The notes under the pieces: model-generated
The model's database searches: none
Told to the model about the DNA's origin: nothing
The model's input: only the letters and a program-made list of their open reading frames with translations
From: an uncultured Methylocystaceae bacterium
GTDB lineage: Bacteria > Pseudomonadota > Alphaproteobacteria > Rhizobiales > Beijerinckiaceae
Direction of reading: 5' to 3'
NCBI GenBank assembly: GCA_945956975.1
Contig: CAMFKC010000171.1
Coordinates: 1-6,024, forward strand
DNA length: 6,024 bases
Part shown: piece after piece, positions 4,876 through 6,024 of the stretch
Layout: each line of letters begins with the position of its first letter
How positions within the stretch are numbered: position 1 is the stretch's first letter
Position numbers and translations under genes: made by a program

Positions 4876-6024
4876 TCACGGCGCCCGGAAGAAGTCCTTC
4901 GCGGTCGCCACAGTCTTTCCCGCCTCGTCGGTCAGCACGAAACTCAGCGGCGTCGAATTGCCCTGCGGCGCCGCCGTCCCGCTGAACACCAGTAGACGCG
5001 TTTCGCGGGTCTGGTCTGGACCTATATCAAGGTCCTCGAGCCCTTTTTGGTCCTTGCTCTCGCCCACGATCTCGAACCGCGAGCCGGGCAGGCCCTCGAC
5101 CGTCAGCCGGAAACGACGCGGGATCGGCGCCATGTTGGCGAAGCGCACCGTGTAGCCGTTGCGGATCTCGCCGGTCGAAAGCGTCACGAACAGCGGATTG
5201 CGGTCGTGGATGACCGAAATTCCGCTGTCGGCCCGCGTCAGCAGCTTGCCCGCCATCAACCCGCCGATCCCGAGAATGAGGACGGTGTACAGCACCGTCC
5301 GGATGCGCACCGGCTGGAAGACGTTTGGCAGCCCCGCCAGACGACGCTTGATGTTCACATCGGTATCATAGGCGATCAAGCGCTCGGGGCGGCCGATCTT
5401 GCGCATCACGTTGTCGCAGGCGTCGATGCACAGCCCACACTGGATGCAGCCCATGTTCGGCCCGCCGCGAATGTCGACGCCGGTCGGGCAGACGGCGACG
5501 CACTGCCCGCAGTCGATGCAGTCGCCCGCCTGTCCGCCCGTCGCCCGCACGGCCTTTGCCTTTTTGACCGACATGCGCTGCTCGCCGCGGTCGTAGCGAT
5601 AGGTGACGTTGAGCGCGTTCTCGTCAGTGAGTGCGGCCTGGATGCGCGGCCAAGGGCACATGTAGAGGCAGACCTGCTCGCGCATGAAGCCGGCGAGAAT
5701 GTAGGTCGTGGCCGTCAGAATGCCGATCCAGATGTAGGCGATCGCCGGCGCGTGGAAGGTGGCGAGTTGGCGCACCAGGGTCGGCGCATCGTTGAAGTAG
5801 AGCACCCAGGCGCCGCCGGTCCACCAGGCGATGGCGAGCCACAGCGCGTGCTTGACGGTCTTTTCGGCGATCCGCTGGACGTTCCATGGGCCGGCGTCCT
5901 TGCGCATGCGTTCGCGCCGGTCGCCTTCCGCCAGCCGCTCGATGGCCAGGAACAGGTCGGTCCAAACGGTCTGCGGGCAGAGGTAGCCGCACCACACGCG
6001 GCCGGCGAGCGCGTTCATCAGGAA
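4876..6024 (-). CDS. ccoG: cbb3 oxidase accessory iron-sulfur membrane protein CcoG/FixG (5' end beyond window)
   Basis: The reading frame is open to the right window edge, so the true start is outside; 382 residues are visible and about 100 N-terminal residues are probably missing. The ATG at 6018 is internal. Counting from that Met, C10-G-Y-L-C14-P-Q-T-V-W and C117-L-Y-M-C121-P-W are the CxxxC motifs of the membrane part. Two ferredoxin-type clusters follow: C167-x2-C170-x2-C173-x3-C177-P and C191-x2-C194-x2-C197-x3-C201. Membrane helices lie near 55-75, 90-111 and 239-259. The last 115 residues form the FixG C-terminal immunoglobulin-like domain, ending at the TGA at 4878-4876. CcoG is reported to reduce Cu(II) to Cu(I) during cbb3 assembly, feeding Cu(I) handling that includes CcoI. 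It precedes fixH by 20 bases, in the standard ccoGHIS order. The ccoNOQP structural genes may lie upstream but are not visible. Confidence 0.96.
   Translation of the reverse strand, partial: FLMNALAGRVWCGYLCPQTVWTDLFLAIERLAEGDRRERMRKDAGPWNVQRIAEKTVKHALWLAIAWWTGGAWVLYFNDAPTLVRQLATFHAPAIAYIWIGILTATTYILAGFMREQVCLYMCPWPRIQAALTDENALNVTYRYDRGEQRMSVKKAKAVRATGGQAGDCIDCGQCVAVCPTGVDIRGGPNMGCIQCGLCIDACDNVMRKIGRPERLIAYDTDVNIKRRLAGLPNVFQPVRIRTVLYTVLILGIGGLMAGKLLTRADSGISVIHDRNPLFVTLSTGEIRNGYTVRFANMAPIPRRFRLTVEGLPGSRFEIVGESKDQKGLEDLDIGPDQTRETRLLVFSGTAAPQGNSTPLSFVLTDEAGKTVATAKDFFRAP

Overview
This window is high-GC DNA with dense, tightly packed genes, very probably from an alphaproteobacterium. The best hint is Hyphomicrobiales (rhizobia, methylotrophs and relatives), because of the fixGHIS gene order and an Fnr-type regulator with the C-x2-C-x7-C cysteine spacing. 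No ribosomal or taxon-specific marker is present, so genus cannot be set.

Most of the window (6024 down to 809, minus strand) is one operon for building the cbb3-type cytochrome c oxidase, the high-affinity terminal oxidase used at low oxygen. In transcription order it carries ccoG/fixG (start lies beyond the right edge), fixH/ccoH, fixI/ccoI (copper P-type ATPase), ccoS/fixS (52 codons, GTG start) and an MFS transporter. The MFS protein carries the paired MxxxM and HxxxM membrane motifs, 28 residues apart, known from the copper importer CcoA. fixI-ccoS and ccoS-ccoA overlap by 4 bases each (GTGA and ATGA), so the last three genes are probably translationally coupled.

Read as a pathway, the operon would bring copper into the cytoplasm (CcoA), keep or make it Cu(I) (CcoG), pump it to the periplasmic side (CcoI), and complete assembly and cofactor insertion (CcoH, CcoS). 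In the best-studied species, Rhodobacter capsulatus, ccoA lies outside the ccoGHIS cluster to my knowledge. Finding it coupled to ccoS is the most interesting point here.

The left end holds two more genes. A 149-residue protein of unknown function (349-798, plus strand) converges on ccoA with only 10 bases between stop codons. At the left edge is the N-terminal 66 codons of a Crp/Fnr-family regulator (200 down to 1, minus strand) with a cysteine cluster typical of oxygen-sensing Fnr proteins. These two genes diverge from a 148-base intergenic region containing a 9/10 match to the FNR/FixK box (TTGAT-N4-ATCAA) at 259-272. That suggests autoregulation and/or oxygen control of the small gene. 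No tRNA, rRNA, CRISPR, insertion sequence or phage feature was seen.
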